Assembly: GCA_040755725.1 (NCBI GenBank)
Contig: JBFMAI010000009.1
Span: 62,001-126,000 of the forward strand
Direction: 5' to 3'
Length of the DNA stretch: 64,000 nucleotides
Source: JBFMAI01 sp040755725
GTDB taxonomy: Bacteria > Planctomycetota > Phycisphaerae > UBA1845 > Fen-1342
How positions within the stretch are numbered: position 1 is the stretch's first letter; each line of letters starts with the position of its first letter. Position numbers and translations under genes: made by a program. Below are positions 50,547-58,552 of this stretch, in pieces. The notes beneath the pieces were generated by a model. It was not told the DNA's origin, made no database searches, and saw only the letters and a list, made by a program, of their open reading frames with translations.

Positions 50547-51688
50547 ACGGCTTGTGGGCGATTCTGCTCAAGGAATTCGCGCACATCCGGCGTGAGCCGA
50601 TCACGCTGTTCTTCGCGTTCTTCGTCCCCGTGCTCCAGCTCACGATCTTCGGCTACGCGATCAACACGACGATCGACGACATTCGCACGGTCGTCTACGA
50701 CCTGGACGGCCGCGAGGCCGGCCGCGAGCTCGTGGCCGCCTTCGAGAACTCGCGCAAGTTCAAGGTGGTCGGCCGCGTCCACGATCAGGGAAGCTTCGAT
50801 TACGCGCTCGCCTCGGGCCGGGCCAAGGTCGGGATCAAGATTCCACCGGACTACAGCGACCGGCTGTTGCGCGGCCAGCAGGCGACGGTGCAGGTGCTCA
50901 TCGACGGGAGCGACTCGCAGGTGGCGACCACGGCGATGAACGGCGCGGCCCTGCTGGGGCTGATGCAATCGCTGGGGCGTGGGCGGGCGCTGGCAGAATC
51001 CGTGCAGTTGGCCGCCGCCCGCGACCCGGCCGGCCGGCCGGCGCTACCGATCGAGGTCCGGCCGCGGCTGCTTTACAACCCCGACCTGAAAAGCGCCCAT
51101 TTCTTCGTCCCCGGGCTGATCGGGATCATCATGCAGCTCGTGACGCTGTTCCTCACGTCGTTCGCCATCGTCCGGGAGCGCGAGCTGGGCACGCTGGAAC
51201 AGCTCTTCGTCACCCCCGTTGGCCGCGCGGGCCTGCTGATCGGCAAGCTCATCCCCTACGCCATCATCGGCTTCGTGGAAACGCTGATCGTGCTCGTGGT
51301 GATGGTGTTCATCTTCGGCGTGCCGATCCGGGGCGAGCTGGTCCTGCTGCTCGGTCTGTGCCTGTTGTTTCTGTTCACCGCCCTGGGGCTGGGGCTGCTG
51401 GTCTCGACCCTGGCCAAGACGCAGCTTCAGGCGATCCAGTTCGCGTTCCTGATCATGATGCCGTCGATCCTGCTGTCGGGGTTCGTCTTTCCGCGCGAGG
51501 CGATGCCGGCACCGATCTACTGGATCAGCTTCGCCATCCCGGTGACGTACTTCCTCGAGATCCTGCGCGGGATCATCCTGCGGGCCGCGACGCTGCCCGA
51601 CCTGCTGCCGCACGTGATGGGACTGGCGGTTTGCTGCACGGCGATCCTTACCCTGAGCATCGCCCGCTTCCGCAAGCAACTCGATTGA
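50543..51688 (+). CDS. ABC-2 type transporter permease
   Basis: 381 residues. The N-terminal KEFAHIRREP and a first helix (FFAFFVPVLQLTIFGYAI, residues 24-41) are followed by an exported loop of about 140 residues and then five helices between about 180 and 375. ELGTLEQLFVTPVGR is the amphipathic coupling segment that contacts the ATPase, and MMPSILLSGFVFPREAMP is a conserved family block. Homologues are YbhR/YbhS and YhhJ. Together with the HlyD-like protein and ATPase it forms a tripartite-type exporter of drugs, lipids or small metabolites. An outer-membrane TolC-like partner is not in the window. Confidence 0.9.
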   Translation: MNGLWAILLKEFAHIRREPITLFFAFFVPVLQLTIFGYAINTTIDDIRTVVYDLDGREAGRELVAAFENSRKFKVVGRVHDQGSFDYALASGRAKVGIKIPPDYSDRLLRGQQATVQVLIDGSDSQVATTAMNGAALLGLMQSLGRGRALAESVQLAAARDPAGRPALPIEVRPRLLYNPDLKSAHFFVPGLIGIIMQLVTLFLTSFAIVRERELGTLEQLFVTPVGRAGLLIGKLIPYAIIGFVETLIVLVVMVFIFGVPIRGELVLLLGLCLLFLFTALGLGLLVSTLAKTQLQAIQFAFLIMMPSILLSGFVFPREAMPAPIYWISFAIPVTYFLEILRGIILRAATLPDLLPHVMGLAVCCTAILTLSIARFRKQLD

Positions 51689-52599
51689 CCCCTCGTGCGC
51701 GTGGCGGCCAAGCGATCCCGGCAAGCCGGGGCAACAAAGCCCCAAACTCGCCGAAGAAGACTCCCCAAGAGGCGGGAGTGGTCATGACACCGCTGCCCTG
51801 GGTCCGCAATCAGAACCCACCGCGCAAGTGATGGGCGGCTCCGCTCCGCACTGGCGTGCGGGGTCCGGATGGGTGCATCCGACCGTTCGATTGCCTCTTT
51901 ACCACCACTACTGCGTACGCCGCGGCGCCTGCATCGTCCGATACGCCGCCGTGTCCGTCCGAGCTGTTGGGAGACCGCACAGGGGCCGGCACCCGGGGGC
52001 GACCCCGTCGCCGCGGCAGCCAGCGAGGGCCCAGACAGGCCTTCAGGATCATCGGACGCCGACCAGGAAGGCGAGCCTCCCGGCGAGCCGCGACTCGGCA
52101 GGCCGGCAGGGTCGCCGCAGGAGACAGCCTCGCCCGCCCGTGTCGCACGAGCGCGAATGCCCATTTGGTCGCCGGCTCGTCGCGCGCGCCGCGGTCCGAG
52201 AAAGCGGGCGTGGTCGGGGCTGGGGGCGCCGGCGGCCGGGGCGGTAGGGGGGGCGGGGCGGGCTATTCAACGGTCAGCACCCCTTGCTCGATAACGATAG
52301 TGCGCGTCGTCCACACGGCGAAGGAGCCGGTGTGGCCGCGGCGCGTGACCCGTTCCGCTTCGGGCGGCGTTGTGCGCCGAACAGTCCGAAGATGCGGGTG
52401 GCCTGGCGCAAGGCCGCAAGTGAGGACACGTCTTGTCCTGGTGGACGCATCCAAACCTGCGACGTTTGACTGGGACCGGGCCCCGGTCGGCCGGCAGGGG
52501 GCGTGGTTGCGTCACCGGCCGAACACCCGTCCGGGGTGGGGTAACCGCTTCGGGCCCCGTGCCGGATTCGCAACGACCCCGTCTGCCCTGGGAGCAACC
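51689..52599. other. 911-nt stretch without a convincing gene
   Basis: It contains the family A repeat at 52066-52139, GC-rich low-complexity DNA near 52200-52260 and no strong promoter. A minus-strand frame ending at 52263 reads GHTGSFAVWTTRTIVIEQG near its end with GC-rich third positions, but has no start, length or family support. No terminator for the ABC operon is obvious. The cheA start codon follows at 52600. Confidence 0.5.
52066..52139 (+). repeat. family A palindromic repeat, full copy
   Basis: 74 nt, from GGAAGGCGAGCCTCCCGG to GCCTCGCCCGCCC, sharing CTCGGCAGGCCGGCAGGG with the copies at 27968 and 34377. The outer arms carry point changes. Confidence 0.78.
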
Positions 52600-55107
52600 A
52601 TGACAGCGACAGCGCAAGCGGCCGTCGCCGGCCTGAGCGAGGCAGTCTCCGCGGCGTTGGATCGAAACGACCTGGGCCGCCTGGCGCGGATGCACTCGTG
52701 GTGCCAGGACTTGGTGGAGGCGGCGGCCGGCGGCGAGGCGGGAGCGACGCCTACCGTACGCACGCTGGCCGAGCGCTTGGTGGTCCTGCTGGAACGTTTG
52801 ATCCTCGATGAGGCGGCGAACGCCGAACTCGGCATCACGCTGGTTCGCCCGGCCGTGGCCCTGGTCGAGCGTGCCTACAAGGGCGAAACGGTACAAGCGG
52901 ACGAGCTGTTAGCGCAGATTCAGGCCGCCGCTGGCAGCGCCGCCGGTTCAGAGGCAGCACCGGTGGAACCGCCTGCGCGGCCGGAGCCGGCGCGCGGGTT
53001 GGCCACGGCCAAGTCCCCCAAGCCGTCGGCCGCGCCGGCGCCGGCAGCGCCGCCTCCGCCAGCCCCGGCTTCCGTTGCGCCCGCAGTGCCGGTCCCGCCG
53101 TTGGCGGCCGCCGCAGTACCCGGCTCGGAGGCAGCCGGAGGGGGGGGCGGGGAGACGGGGCCCTACGTCAGCGAGCCGCTGATACTGGACCTGAGTGAAC
53201 GTGAGCACCTGGAGGGCTTCCTGGAAGAAGCGGCCGAGCACATGGACGCGATCGAGACCGGGCTGTTGGAGGTGGAGGCGGATCCCGGAAACTCGGCCAA
53301 GATCAACGAGCTGTTCCGGCCGTTCCACACGATCAAGGGCATCGCGGGGTTCCTTAACCTGCGGGACATCAACCGCCTGACCCACGAGATCGAAACGATA
53401 CTGGACCTGGGGCGCAAGAACGAGCTGAAGATCACCGCCGCCACGGTGGACCTGATTCTCCAGAGCGTGGATGTGCTCAAGGCGCAATTGGCGGCGATCC
53501 GCGCGTACCTGGCGGCCCCGACCGGCGGCCCGTGCCCGCAGCCGGTTATTGCTGACATCATGGCGCGGCTGCGCCAGGCGGCGCGGCCCGGGTCCGGCGG
53601 CGGGGACGCGACGGCGCGGCCGAAGCTGGGACAGATTCTGGTGGCCGAGGGGGCCGTGGCCGAAACGGACGTGCAATCGGCCCTGAAGGACCAGGAAGGG
53701 GCAGCGGGGTCGCCGCGGAAACTGGGGGAGATTCTGGTCGAGCGCGGGGCCGCCGCGCCGGGTGACGTGGAAAAGGCGCTGGTGCAGCAGGCGGCGGGGG
53801 CCCCGCTGGCGGACACGTCGATCCGGGTGGACACGGCGAAGCTGGACTTGCTGGTGGACGCCGTGGGCGAACTGGTGATCGCCCAGTCGATGGTGAGCAT
53901 GACGGAGGCGGTGACGCAGAACGAGAAGCTGCACCGCAACGTGTCGCAGGTCACGAAGATCGTGCGGGACGTGCAAGAGACGGCGATGGCGATGCGGATG
54001 GTACCGATCGGGCAGACGTTCCAGAAGATGCGGCGGGTGGTGCGGGACGTGTCGCGCAAGGCCGGCAAGCAGGTGGAGCTGACGATCGCGGGCGAGGAAA
54101 CCGAGCTCGACAAGAACGTCATTCAGCAGATGTCCGATCCGCTGGTCCACATGGTGCGCAACGCCGTCGATCACGGCATCGAATCCCCGGAGGGGCGGCG
54201 TCAGGCGGGCAAGCCCGAGGTGGGGCAGGTGTTCCTGAACGCGTACCACCAGGGCGACAGCATCGTGATTGAGATCCGCGACGACGGGCGCGGGCTGGAC
54301 CGCGACAAGCTGATCGCCAAGGGCATCGAGCGCGGCCTGATTACGGCCGACGATCAGCTTTCCGACCAACAGGTGTACGCCATGATCCTGCAGCCGGGGT
54401 TCTCGACGGCGGAGCAGGTCACCGACATCTCCGGGCGCGGGGTGGGGATGGACGTTGTGCGGCGGAACGTGGAGCAGTTGCGGGGGAAGATCGAGATTCA
54501 GTCGGAGAAGGGGCGCGGCAGCACGTTCCTGATTCGACTGCCGCTGACGCTGGCCATCATCGACGGGATGCTGGTGAAGGTCGGCCAGGAGCGGATGATC
54601 ATCCCCACGATCCTCATCGAGCAGTCGCTGCGGCCCGAGCGCAAGCAGATCACGTCGGTGCAGCGGCGGGGCGCGATGCTCCAGGTGCGCGGCGAGTTGT
54701 GCCCGCTGATTCAACTGGCGGCCTTGTTCGGGGCCGGCGGACCGGTCGATCCGTGCGAGCACCTGGTGGTGCTGGTGCAGTGCGAGGGGCAGAAGATCGC
54801 GCTGGTGGTCAACGAGCTGATCGGCCAGCAACAAGTCGTCATCAAGACGTTGGGACAGCGTTTCAAGCACGTGCGCGGCGTTTCCGGGGCGGCGATTCTC
54901 GGGGACGGGCGCGTCGGCGTCATTCTGGAGCCCACCGGCATCCTGGCGTTGCACAATCAGCGCGGGAGCCCTTGTTACCACGCGAAGCCGGTGGTGCGCA
55001 CGTTGGAGAAGGCGGCCGTAGCGGTTGCGGCCGCAACCGAGCTAACCCCCCGCGAAAGCGGCACCGGTCCTCGCGCCGAACTCGAGCCGGCCGCCGTTTC
55101 GGTCTAG
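52600..55107 (+). CDS. cheA: chemotaxis histidine kinase CheA with an extra repeat domain
   Basis: 835 residues. N-terminal helical segment and a Pro/Ala linker (about 110-190) precede the phosphotransfer domain; His243 in FHTIKGIAGF is the phosphorylated residue. Between it and the kinase core are two similar segments, LGQILVAEGAVAETDVQ (about 343-359) and LGEILVERGAAAPGDVE (about 368-384), that resemble the MshEN/type II ATPase N-terminal fold; a normal CheY-binding P2 domain is not evident. The ATPase core has HMVRNAVDHGIE (about 516-527), DDGRGLD and GRGVGMDVV, followed by a CheW-like domain. It heads the operon with cheW, cheD, HDOD and cheY. GGGAG precedes the ATG. Confidence 0.93.
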   Translation: MTATAQAAVAGLSEAVSAALDRNDLGRLARMHSWCQDLVEAAAGGEAGATPTVRTLAERLVVLLERLILDEAANAELGITLVRPAVALVERAYKGETVQADELLAQIQAAAGSAAGSEAAPVEPPARPEPARGLATAKSPKPSAAPAPAAPPPPAPASVAPAVPVPPLAAAAVPGSEAAGGGGGETGPYVSEPLILDLSEREHLEGFLEEAAEHMDAIETGLLEVEADPGNSAKINELFRPFHTIKGIAGFLNLRDINRLTHEIETILDLGRKNELKITAATVDLILQSVDVLKAQLAAIRAYLAAPTGGPCPQPVIADIMARLRQAARPGSGGGDATARPKLGQILVAEGAVAETDVQSALKDQEGAAGSPRKLGEILVERGAAAPGDVEKALVQQAAGAPLADTSIRVDTAKLDLLVDAVGELVIAQSMVSMTEAVTQNEKLHRNVSQVTKIVRDVQETAMAMRMVPIGQTFQKMRRVVRDVSRKAGKQVELTIAGEETELDKNVIQQMSDPLVHMVRNAVDHGIESPEGRRQAGKPEVGQVFLNAYHQGDSIVIEIRDDGRGLDRDKLIAKGIERGLITADDQLSDQQVYAMILQPGFSTAEQVTDISGRGVGMDVVRRNVEQLRGKIEIQSEKGRGSTFLIRLPLTLAIIDGMLVKVGQERMIIPTILIEQSLRPERKQITSVQRRGAMLQVRGELCPLIQLAALFGAGGPVDPCEHLVVLVQCEGQKIALVVNELIGQQQVVIKTLGQRFKHVRGVSGAAILGDGRVGVILEPTGILALHNQRGSPCYHAKPVVRTLEKAAVAVAAATELTPRESGTGPRAELEPAAVSV

Positions 55108-55119
55108 GAGCATGGAGCC

Positions 55120-55635
55120 ATGCAAGCGACGACGATGCAGAAGAGCAGCGGTGTCCGGGCGGCGACCCTGGGTGGCAAGTACTTGACGTTCAGCCTGGCG
55201 TCCGAGGAGTACGGTCTGGAGATCCTGAAGGTCCGCGAAATCATCGGGATCATGGATATCACGGCCATGCCGCAGATGCCCGGCTACGTCAAGGGGGTCA
55301 TCAACCTGCGCGGCAAGGTCATTCCGGTCATTGACCTGCGGCTGAAGTTCGGCCTGGAGCCCGCGGAGTACACGGAGCAGACGTGCATCGTGGTGGTGGA
55401 CGTCGGGTCGCTGGTCGGGATCATCGTCGATACCGTCCAGGAAGTCCTGGACATCGACGCCGGGCAGATCGACCCGCCGCCGCCGCTGGGCGCCTCGGTG
55501 GACACGAGCTTTGTTCTGGGCATGGGCAAGGTCAAGGACGACGTGAAGATCTTGCTGGACATCGACAAGGTCCTGGGCTCGGACGAGATCGCCGCGGTCC
55601 TGGAGGAAGCGGCCCAGGTCGCGCAAGAGGCCTAG
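55120..55635 (+). CDS. cheW: chemotaxis adaptor CheW
   Basis: 171 residues. CheW couples chemoreceptors to CheA. The fold is marked by KYLTFSLASEEYGLEILKVRE, MPQMPGYVKGVINLRGKVIPV and the C-terminal LLDIDKVL. An N-terminal extension of about 20 residues precedes the SH3-like double barrel, and the last 15 residues are an acidic/Ala-rich tail. The ATG at 55120 lies 12 nt after the cheA stop, with GGAGC upstream. It is separated from cheD by a strong hairpin at 55679-55714. Confidence 0.93.
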   Translation: MQATTMQKSSGVRAATLGGKYLTFSLASEEYGLEILKVREIIGIMDITAMPQMPGYVKGVINLRGKVIPVIDLRLKFGLEPAEYTEQTCIVVVDVGSLVGIIVDTVQEVLDIDAGQIDPPPPLGASVDTSFVLGMGKVKDDVKILLDIDKVLGSDEIAAVLEEAAQVAQEA

Positions 55636-55678
55636 CGGGGGCGGAGCGGAGCCGCCCGCCGGCGCGGCGGGCGGCCCA

Positions 55679-55714
55679 CCCCGGGGGCCGTCGTGGGGGG
55701 CGACGGCCCCGGGG
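55679..55714 (+). other. strong GC hairpin between cheW and cheD
   Basis: CCCCGGGGGCCGTCG (55679-55693) pairs with CGACGGCCCCGGGG (55701-55714), about 14 bp with one bulge, and a smaller stem lies just before it (55654-55672). No T-tract follows, so it is not a standard terminator; it may control mRNA processing or cheD translation. Confidence 0.5.
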
Positions 55715-55733
55715 GTGACGGCAGAGGGCCCCG

Positions 55734-56213
55734 ATGGCCAACGTCGTGGTCGACATTGCGGACCTGGCCGTCTCGGCGGACCCCGCGGCCACGCTGATTA
55801 CCTACTCGCTGGGGAGCTGCATCGGCGTGGCGGTGTGGGACCCCGTGGTCCGGGTCGGCGGCATGTTGCACTACATGCTGCCCGAGTCGCAGCTCTCACC
55901 CGAGAAGGCGCGGTCCAGCCCGGCCATGTTCTGCGACACCGGGGTACCGCGGTTGTTTCGCGCCGCGTACGAGCTGGGGGCCGTCAAGAGCCGCTTGGTC
56001 GTCAAGGTGGCCGGCGGCTCGCAGTTACTGGACGACAACGGCACCTTCAACATCGGCAAGCGCAACTACCTGGCGCTGCGCAAGATCTTCTGGAAGAACG
56101 GCGTCATGATCGCCGCGGAGAACGTCGGGGGTTCCATCAGTCGGACATTGAAACTGGATGTCGGCACCGGGGCCGTGACGATCCGGTCGCGCAACGAGGA
56201 GGTGCCGCTGTGA
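55734..56213 (+). CDS. cheD: chemoreceptor glutamine deamidase CheD
   Basis: 159 residues. CheD deamidates glutamine side chains of chemoreceptors and interacts with CheC or other regulators. The catalytic Cys29 in SLGSCIGVA and His46 in GGMLHYMLP have the same 17-residue spacing as in Thermotoga CheD, and Thr23 is in place. LVVKVAGGSQLL and IGKRNYLALRKIFWKNG follow. No cheC gene is present in the window. The stop overlaps the next start by 4 nt (GTGA), so the HDOD protein is translationally coupled. Confidence 0.93.
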   Translation: MANVVVDIADLAVSADPAATLITYSLGSCIGVAVWDPVVRVGGMLHYMLPESQLSPEKARSSPAMFCDTGVPRLFRAAYELGAVKSRLVVKVAGGSQLLDDNGTFNIGKRNYLALRKIFWKNGVMIAAENVGGSISRTLKLDVGTGAVTIRSRNEEVPL

Positions 56214-57064
56214 GCACGATCCAGTTGGACCAGATCATCGAGCGCGTCGGGACGTTGCCGCACTTGCCGTCCACGATCCTGCACCTGGTCAACGTGGTGA
56301 GCGACCCCCGGGCGCGGCTGGAACAGATCGTCGAGGCCATCCGCTATGACCAGGCCCTGACCGCCGAAGTCCTGAAGTTGTGCAATTCCGCCTACTTCGG
56401 CCTGGCCCGACGGGTGGAGTCGCTGGACGACGCGGTGTGCCTGTTGGGCACGGTCCGCGTGTTCCAATTGGTCATGGCGGCGCACGCGCGGGCCATGCTG
56501 AGCCGCCCGCAGGAGGGCTACGGGTTGCCCGCCGGCGCGCTGTGGGCACATTCGGTCGGGGTGGCTGTGGCGGCGCAGCTCCTGGCGCGGCGGGTCCGGT
56601 TGCCGCAGTTCGGGTCGCTGTTCACGGCGGGGTTGCTGCACGACACGGGCAAGATCGTGTTGAACGAATTCGTGGGGGAGCAGTACGCGGAGATTGTGCG
56701 GCGGGTCACCGAGGACGGCGCATCCTTCCTGGACGCCGAGCAGCAGGTCCTGGGGTATACGCACCCGGAGGTGGGCGCGCGGCTGGCCGCGTCCTGGAGC
56801 CTCCCGGATTCGATTGTGCACTGCATCCGGTATCATCACGACCCGGGGGCGTGCCCGCAGGCGGAGCCGTTGGTGGACGTGATTCATCTGGCGGACGCGG
56901 TGTGTATCCTGCTCGGGGTCGGTGCGGGAGATGACGGACTGGCGTATCGGGCCCAGGGAGCCGTGATGAAGCGTTACAACCTGACCGAGGCGGACCTGGA
57001 AGTGATCGGGGCCGAGGCGATTGGGGAGCTGCGCTCCGTCCAAGCGATGTTCACTGAAAGATAG
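56210..57064 (+). CDS. HDOD domain protein in the chemotaxis operon
   Basis: 284 residues, GTG start with GAGGAGG upstream. The HDOD domain (a catalytically reduced HD-like fold) covers about residues 10-215: LPHLPSTILHLVNVVSDPRA, LTAEVLKLCNSAYFG and TAGLLHDTGKIVLNE, the last resembling the HD metal motif (HD in LLHDTGK). A C-terminal helical segment has YHHDPGACP and IHLADAV. HDOD proteins often regulate signalling or chemotaxis output, though their molecular activity is rarely known. Its fixed position between cheD and cheY suggests a part in the same pathway. Presence of HD residues leaves hydrolase activity possible. Confidence 0.85.
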   Translation: MSTIQLDQIIERVGTLPHLPSTILHLVNVVSDPRARLEQIVEAIRYDQALTAEVLKLCNSAYFGLARRVESLDDAVCLLGTVRVFQLVMAAHARAMLSRPQEGYGLPAGALWAHSVGVAVAAQLLARRVRLPQFGSLFTAGLLHDTGKIVLNEFVGEQYAEIVRRVTEDGASFLDAEQQVLGYTHPEVGARLAASWSLPDSIVHCIRYHHDPGACPQAEPLVDVIHLADAVCILLGVGAGDDGLAYRAQGAVMKRYNLTEADLEVIGAEAIGELRSVQAMFTER

Positions 57065-57074
57065 AGGCCGGGCC

Positions 57075-57500
57075 ATGGCTGCGAACATCCTGGTAGTGGA
57101 CGATTCCGGAACCATGCGGAACATGATCAAGCGTACCTTGGCCATGTGCGGTCTGGACATCGGCGAGGTGTATGAGGCCTCCAACGGGATCGAGGCCCTG
57201 GCCCGGATGCACGAGCACCCGGTCAGCGTCATCCTGCTGGACATCAACATGCCCGTGATGAACGGGTTAAAGTTGCTATCCCGCATTCACGACGACGAGC
57301 GCCTCCGGCACATCCCCGTCATTATTGCCTCCACCGAGGGCAGCGAGACGCGTATCCGTGAACTCATGGCCCACGGGGCCCGCGGCTACATCCGCAAGCC
57401 CTTCCGACCCGAGCAGATCCGCGACGTGTTGACGCCGATCCTGGGGCGCACCGATGCCCCTACCACCACCCTGGCGGAGAACGACGAACTGGCCTTCTGA
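57075..57500 (+). CDS. cheY: response regulator CheY
   Basis: 141 residues, a single receiver domain. The acidic pair Asp9-Asp10 in ILVVDDSGTMR, the phosphorylated Asp56 in VILLDINMP, the Thr of VIIASTEGS and the Lys in YIRKPF (about 108) are all present. The tail of about 20 residues is polar. It is the last gene of the chemotaxis operon and probably carries the CheA phosphoryl signal to the flagellar switch. The start ATG at 57075 lies 10 nt behind the HDOD stop. No attached output domain. Confidence 0.93.
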   Translation: MAANILVVDDSGTMRNMIKRTLAMCGLDIGEVYEASNGIEALARMHEHPVSVILLDINMPVMNGLKLLSRIHDDERLRHIPVIIASTEGSETRIRELMAHGARGYIRKPFRPEQIRDVLTPILGRTDAPTTTLAENDELAF

Positions 57501-57914
57501 GAGCCGGCATCAGGACGTCGGGCGACGGGCCTCCCGCCGGGCGCCCGANNNNNNNNNNGGGCCTTCTGCGCGCGGCCACCGGGCGGGGGGGCGCGGGGCC
57601 CCCGGCGGGGCCCCCCCCCGACCAGTGGTCGCTCCCCCACGCTGTCTTGTCGGGCGTTTTGACAGGCGCCAGCAGGACCCGCACGCACGTGCGGGGCCGG
57701 GCGTCCCGCCACGCGCGTGGCCGGTCCGGTCAGACGCCGCAAGAAGACAAGCCGGTGTCGTGTAGACTTTCTGGCGTTCGGCCTGCCTACGGACACCGCG
57801 TGTGCCCTTGACACTGCGCGGGACCGGGTATACACCTACCCCCCTTGACAGCGGTTGTCGCGCTCGTTGGCGCCGCAACCCCCGCTTCCATCACTTGTGC
57901 ATGGAGACCATATT
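57501..57914. other. 414-nt stretch with an assembly gap
   Basis: Ten Ns (57549-57558) mark a scaffold join inside very GC-rich DNA, so true length and content are uncertain. No gene is visible on either side; candidate -35 boxes (TTGACA near 57808 and 57845) have no good -10 partner. Any terminator of the chemotaxis operon may lie in the missing bases. Confidence 0.7.
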
Positions 57915-58361
57915 ATGCCCAGACGAAAACGTCGCGCCGCGCCGGCCCGAGGCCGGCGGTCCCGTCGTTCGCGGGCTCCCAAGGCCCCCGTCGGTTCCAA
58001 CGCCGTGCAAAGCCTGCGGGCCTGCCGAGCCGAGCTTGAGGCCCAGTGCGCCGCGCTGACCGCCCAGATGGCGGCCGTCGATCGGGCGTTGCAGGCGCTG
58101 ACCGGCGTGGCCGCGGCCCCCGGACGGCCGGTCGGGCGTCGCGCCCGCGGCGGCGGTGGCTTTCGCGCCGGCTCGCTCAAGGAGTACATCGCGAAGGTGT
58201 TGAGCGGTGGGGGCACGATGAAGGTCAAGGACATTGCCGCCGGGGTGCTGAGCGCCGGCTACCAGACGGCCAACAAGACCTTGGCCAAGAGCGTCGGCAT
58301 CGCCCTGACGGAAATGCCCAATGTTCACAAGGTCGGGCGCGGGCGATTCCGCTTGAAGTGA
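57915..58361 (+). CDS. basic winged-helix protein, candidate nucleoid-associated protein
   Basis: 148 residues, starting MPRRKRRAAPARGRRSRRSR, a strongly basic tail. A helical segment (about 30-65) rich in Ala, Leu and Gln follows, then a basic Gly/Arg linker and a C-terminal domain of about 62 residues, SLKEYIAKVLSGGGTMKV and AGVLSAGYQTANKTLAKSV, ending VGRGRFRLK. This pattern resembles the HARE-HTH/H1-like winged helix found in eukaryotic chromatin proteins and in many planctomycete basic proteins. It may compact or organise DNA. GGAGA lies 10 nt upstream. The role as a nucleoid protein is inferred from charge and fold likeness. Confidence 0.65.
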   Translation: MPRRKRRAAPARGRRSRRSRAPKAPVGSNAVQSLRACRAELEAQCAALTAQMAAVDRALQALTGVAAAPGRPVGRRARGGGGFRAGSLKEYIAKVLSGGGTMKVKDIAAGVLSAGYQTANKTLAKSVGIALTEMPNVHKVGRGRFRLK

Positions 58362-58552
58362 GCGCAGCGCGGCAAGAAGCAAGGCGGCGGCGTCCGTCGT
58401 GCACGGCGGGGCGCTGCCGGTGCCGCGCCCGTCGCCGGCCCCGGTCGCGCCCCCTTGTTCTGCGCTGCGGATCGTGGTCTCCGGGCTGACCGGCTGGAAC
58501 GGCAGCGGCCGGTCGCGTTGCCCGCCGACCATCAGCGGTTGGGATTCGGTAC

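Noticed and set aside
1753..52139. CRISPR array formed by the family A repeats.
   Set aside because: Copies are kilobases apart, in both orientations, with no regular spacers.
52263..52454. Minus-strand frame with GC-rich third positions ending GHTGSFAVWTTRTIVIEQG.
   Set aside because: No ribosome site or recognised family, only about 63 codons, and high GC at third positions arises by chance in this composition.
52948..54981. Minus-strand frame of 677 codons antisense to cheA.
   Set aside because: His/Arg/Leu-rich shadow without domain likeness; cheA motifs on the plus strand are unequivocal.
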